Below, in pieces: positions 55,528 through 57,255 of a stretch of DNA of 57,255 nucleotides. This DNA comes from Phycisphaerae bacterium. Lineage in GTDB: Bacteria; Planctomycetota; Phycisphaerae; UBA1845. The stretch lies in the NCBI GenBank assembly GCA_029260165.1, contig JAJDDT010000051.1, positions 1 to 57,255 on the forward strand, read 5' to 3'. Position 1 is the first letter of the stretch. Each line of letters starts with the position of its first letter. Below the pieces are notes generated by a model. That model had not been told where the DNA came from, ran no database searches, and was given only the letters and a program-made list of their open reading frames with translations. A program made the position numbers and the translations under genes.

Positions 55528-55560
55528 CCTTCGTCAGCGTCGGAGACAATTCACGCAGGC

Positions 55561-56138
55561 CGGGTGGCCCATGGCTTCAGCCCTGGGGGGAGTCGAATCA
55601 TCCTCCACGAACGGTTCAACAGCCTCGCGTCTACAGCGCAAGTCCATTCGACTACCCCACTGCTAAAAACGGTGGGCCACCCAACCGGCGCACCCGGACG
55701 ACAACGGTCCGGTGACCATGACCACCACTCCACTTGTTGAGAGCCAAACTTCAACCAAGCGACTTGGTTGATCGATCAACTAATTCCGTTGGTTGAAGTC
55801 AGCGTGACGTGGGTCCGCAGGGAACTCTATACCTGGGTTGTGACGGGTGGCCCATGGCTTCAGCCCTGGGGGAGTCGAATCATTGTTCGCGCATCATCCA
55901 CGAGTGGCTTGAATTGATCGAGTCCACGGCCTATCCCCATTCGACGACCCCACCGCTAGAAACGGTGGGGCACCCGACCGGCGCACCCGGACGACAACGG
56001 TCCGGTGACCATGACCACCACTCCACTTGTTGAGAGCCAAACTTCAACCAAGCGACTTGGTTGATCGATCAACTAATTCCGTTGGTTGAAGTCAGCGTGA
56101 CGTGGGCCCGCAGGGAACTCTGTGCGTGGGTTGTGACG
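55561..56138. repeat. Tandem direct repeat of about 284 bases with internal hairpins
   Basis: Two copies, starting at 55562 and 55845, are nearly identical over most of their length. Each contains the family B hairpin CCCATGGCTTCAGCCCTGGG (55568-55587 and 55851-55870), an inverted pair of GGGTGGCCCA-type ends, and an 11-base inverted repeat ACTTCAACCAA/TTGGTTGAAGT around the palindrome TTGATCGATCAA. Nothing in it codes convincingly for protein. The 30 bases before it follow the stop of the surface-protein gene. Confidence 0.8.
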
Positions 56139-56157
56139 GCAGGTGCGAGCACCTGCC
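56138..56157. repeat. REP-like hairpin, family A, at end of PEP-CTERM gene
   Basis: GGCAGGTGCGAGCACCTGCC, a perfect 9-base stem with a GA loop, ends directly against the stop codon (TAA, 56160-56158) of the minus-strand PEP-CTERM gene. It could stabilise or terminate that transcript. Confidence 0.75.
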
Positions 56158-56928
56158 TTACGACCGCGGCGTTGAGCCTTCGATAAAGGGGGTTCTTCGG
56201 GGTCTGCGAATCATGCTCCAGCCAAGGGTAAGCAACACCATCGCTCCCGGTTCGGGAACAACACTGAACCTCAAGGACAGATCCATGTCGTAATTACGGC
56301 CTGTCCCGGGTCCCATGCCGCCCGCGCCATCGCCATCGACGGTCAGGCGGATCACATCACCCGCTGCTGCGTTAAACGGAATGAACCCGTCAGACGTTGT
56401 TTCCTCGGTGAGGTCCAGGATCACCGAGGATTGTGTCAGGTTTTCCATCAGGACGCTGGACGAACCATCAAAAAGCTCTGGATGGGTGTTGTCTATAAAG
56501 AAATCGTAGAACCAGATGGCATTGTCTTTGGGAACCACAAACTCCACGAGCGAGTGTACTTCGCCAGACGCCGAACCGCCCGGATTGTCCCCCCCGGGAA
56601 ATGATGATGGGAAATAGCCGACCAGTAGATCGACTGTGATGTTCATCACAAAACTGCCGTCGAAGTTCTCGAAGGATTCAACTATTGACGTACCTCCAGC
56701 AGAGGCTGAAGCACCCTGGCTACCTGGCCTGGTTCGATCTGCCGCCGTAAAAGTAATCCTTCCATCGTCAAGCCCCTCGGTCGCAACACTCCGCACAACC
56801 GGCGGGCCGCCATCCATGACATTCGACATCCCGCTACCGCTCGCGTCATGCGTCCACTGCCAAAGCTCAGTGGCATGGGCGACCGCTGCGGTAAGGAAAA
56901 TGGTTATGATGCTGCCGTAAAACCTCAT
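56158..56928 (-). CDS. PEP-CTERM secreted protein
   Basis: A 256-residue exported protein: signal peptide MRFYGSIITIFLTAAVAHA and, near the C-terminus, the PEP-CTERM sorting signal VPEPGAMVLLTLGWSMIRRP followed by a short extra tail. The mature domain is Gly/Ser-rich with beta strands and no catalytic motif. AGGAG lies before the ATG, inside the end of the upstream paralogue, whose stop overlaps this start (ATGA). The tail beyond the arginines is longer than usual and runs up to the REP hairpin, perhaps an extension caused by repeat insertion. Confidence 0.85.
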   Translation of the reverse strand: MRFYGSIITIFLTAAVAHATELWQWTHDASGSGMSNVMDGGPPVVRSVATEGLDDGRITFTAADRTRPGSQGASASAGGTSIVESFENFDGSFVMNITVDLLVGYFPSSFPGGDNPGGSASGEVHSLVEFVVPKDNAIWFYDFFIDNTHPELFDGSSSVLMENLTQSSVILDLTEETTSDGFIPFNAAAGDVIRLTVDGDGAGGMGPGTGRNYDMDLSLRFSVVPEPGAMVLLTLGWSMIRRPRRTPFIEGSTPRS

Positions 56929-57255
56929 GATGTGCTCCTAACGGGGTGGTCGAGCGTGGGGATGTTGCGGGGCTTTGTGACCAGAATCAAACCAAGGGTA
57001 AGCAACACCAGCGCTCCCGGTTCTGGAACACTAAGAGTCATGAACAGATCCATACCGTAATCACGGCCTGTCCCCGATCCCATCCCGCCCGAACCCTCGG
57101 CATCGACGGTCAGCCGGATCACATCGCCTGCTGCCGCATTGAACGGAATGTAACCATCCGAATCAGTTTCCTCGGTGAGATCCAGGATCACTGTGGATTG
57201 TGTCAGATTCTCCATCAGGACACTTGACAAGCCGTCAAAAATCTGTGGGTGCGTA
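56925..57255 (-). CDS. PEP-CTERM protein, tandem paralogue, 5' end beyond window
   Basis: Reading inward from the right edge gives THPQIFDGLSSVLMENLTQS and the rest of a domain nearly identical to that of the downstream gene (NTHPELFDGSSSVLMENLTQ), ending with VPEPGALVLLTLGLILVTKP. It is the first gene of a tandem pair with overlapping stop and start. The N-terminus and its export signal are outside the window. Confidence 0.82.
   Translation of the reverse strand, partial: THPQIFDGLSSVLMENLTQSTVILDLTEETDSDGYIPFNAAAGDVIRLTVDAEGSGGMGSGTGRDYGMDLFMTLSVPEPGALVLLTLGLILVTKPRNIPTLDHPVRSTS

Noticed and set aside
51100-56157. Possible CRISPR array from repeated palindromic sequence
   Set aside because: The repeats are irregularly spaced hairpins with no uniform spacers and no cas genes are nearby; they fit REP-like elements.

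Overview
The window looks like chromosomal DNA of a planctomycete, probably of the Phycisphaerae. The evidence is: a TIGR02999-like ECF sigma factor next to a Ser/Thr kinase with TPRs; dockerin-like GDxDxDGDxD tails on secreted proteins; PEP-CTERM proteins; a tyrosine integrase of a planctomycete type lacking the box I arginine; and two REP-like hairpin families. The host name is an inference; there is no rRNA.

Layout. 1-6.6 kb: a truncated secreted lamin-tail protein, an unknown protein, a methyltransferase/CgeB-like pair and a divergent radical SAM protein. 6.75-15.3 kb (minus strand): a six-gene operon for a periplasmic molybdenum enzyme of the nitrite-oxidoreductase/type II DMSO reductase kind. 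It encodes a di-haem c plus haem-b-type fusion subunit, a Tat-exported catalytic subunit, a small unknown, an Fe-S subunit, a TorD/NarJ chaperone and a second unknown. No NarI-like anchor is present. 16-25 kb: kinase, sigma factor and a 1893-residue secreted repeat protein.

25.49-41.59 kb: a genomic island bounded by a 44-base direct repeat made of the 5' half of a tRNA-Met gene. A complete integrase lies beside the intact tRNA at the right end. A decayed relative of that integrase lies just outside the left end, so the tRNA has probably been hit more than once. Cargo includes a SIR2-HerA defence pair with a truncated HerA, a nuclease-like protein, a phage-like regulator/methyltransferase/acetyltransferase module, a very cysteine-rich metalloprotease, a four-gene cassette of small lipoprotein-like proteins, and several gene fragments.

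41.6-57.3 kb: tRNA-Met, tRNA-Val, an AT-hook protein, then a translationally coupled zinc-uptake operon (ribbon-helix-helix/zinc-ribbon regulator, znuA, znuC, znuB) with a promoter overlapped by three repeated operator-like half sites. After it come a VanZ-LamG membrane protein, a BNR/dockerin/Ig-like secreted protein, a phospholipase A2-like lipoprotein, a 1272-residue surface protein, a REP-rich spacer and two tandem PEP-CTERM paralogues, the last cut by the window edge.

The most interesting parts are the molybdenum-enzyme operon with its two unknown partners, the repeatedly used tRNA-Met integration site with its decayed defence cargo, and the small-lipoprotein cassette.
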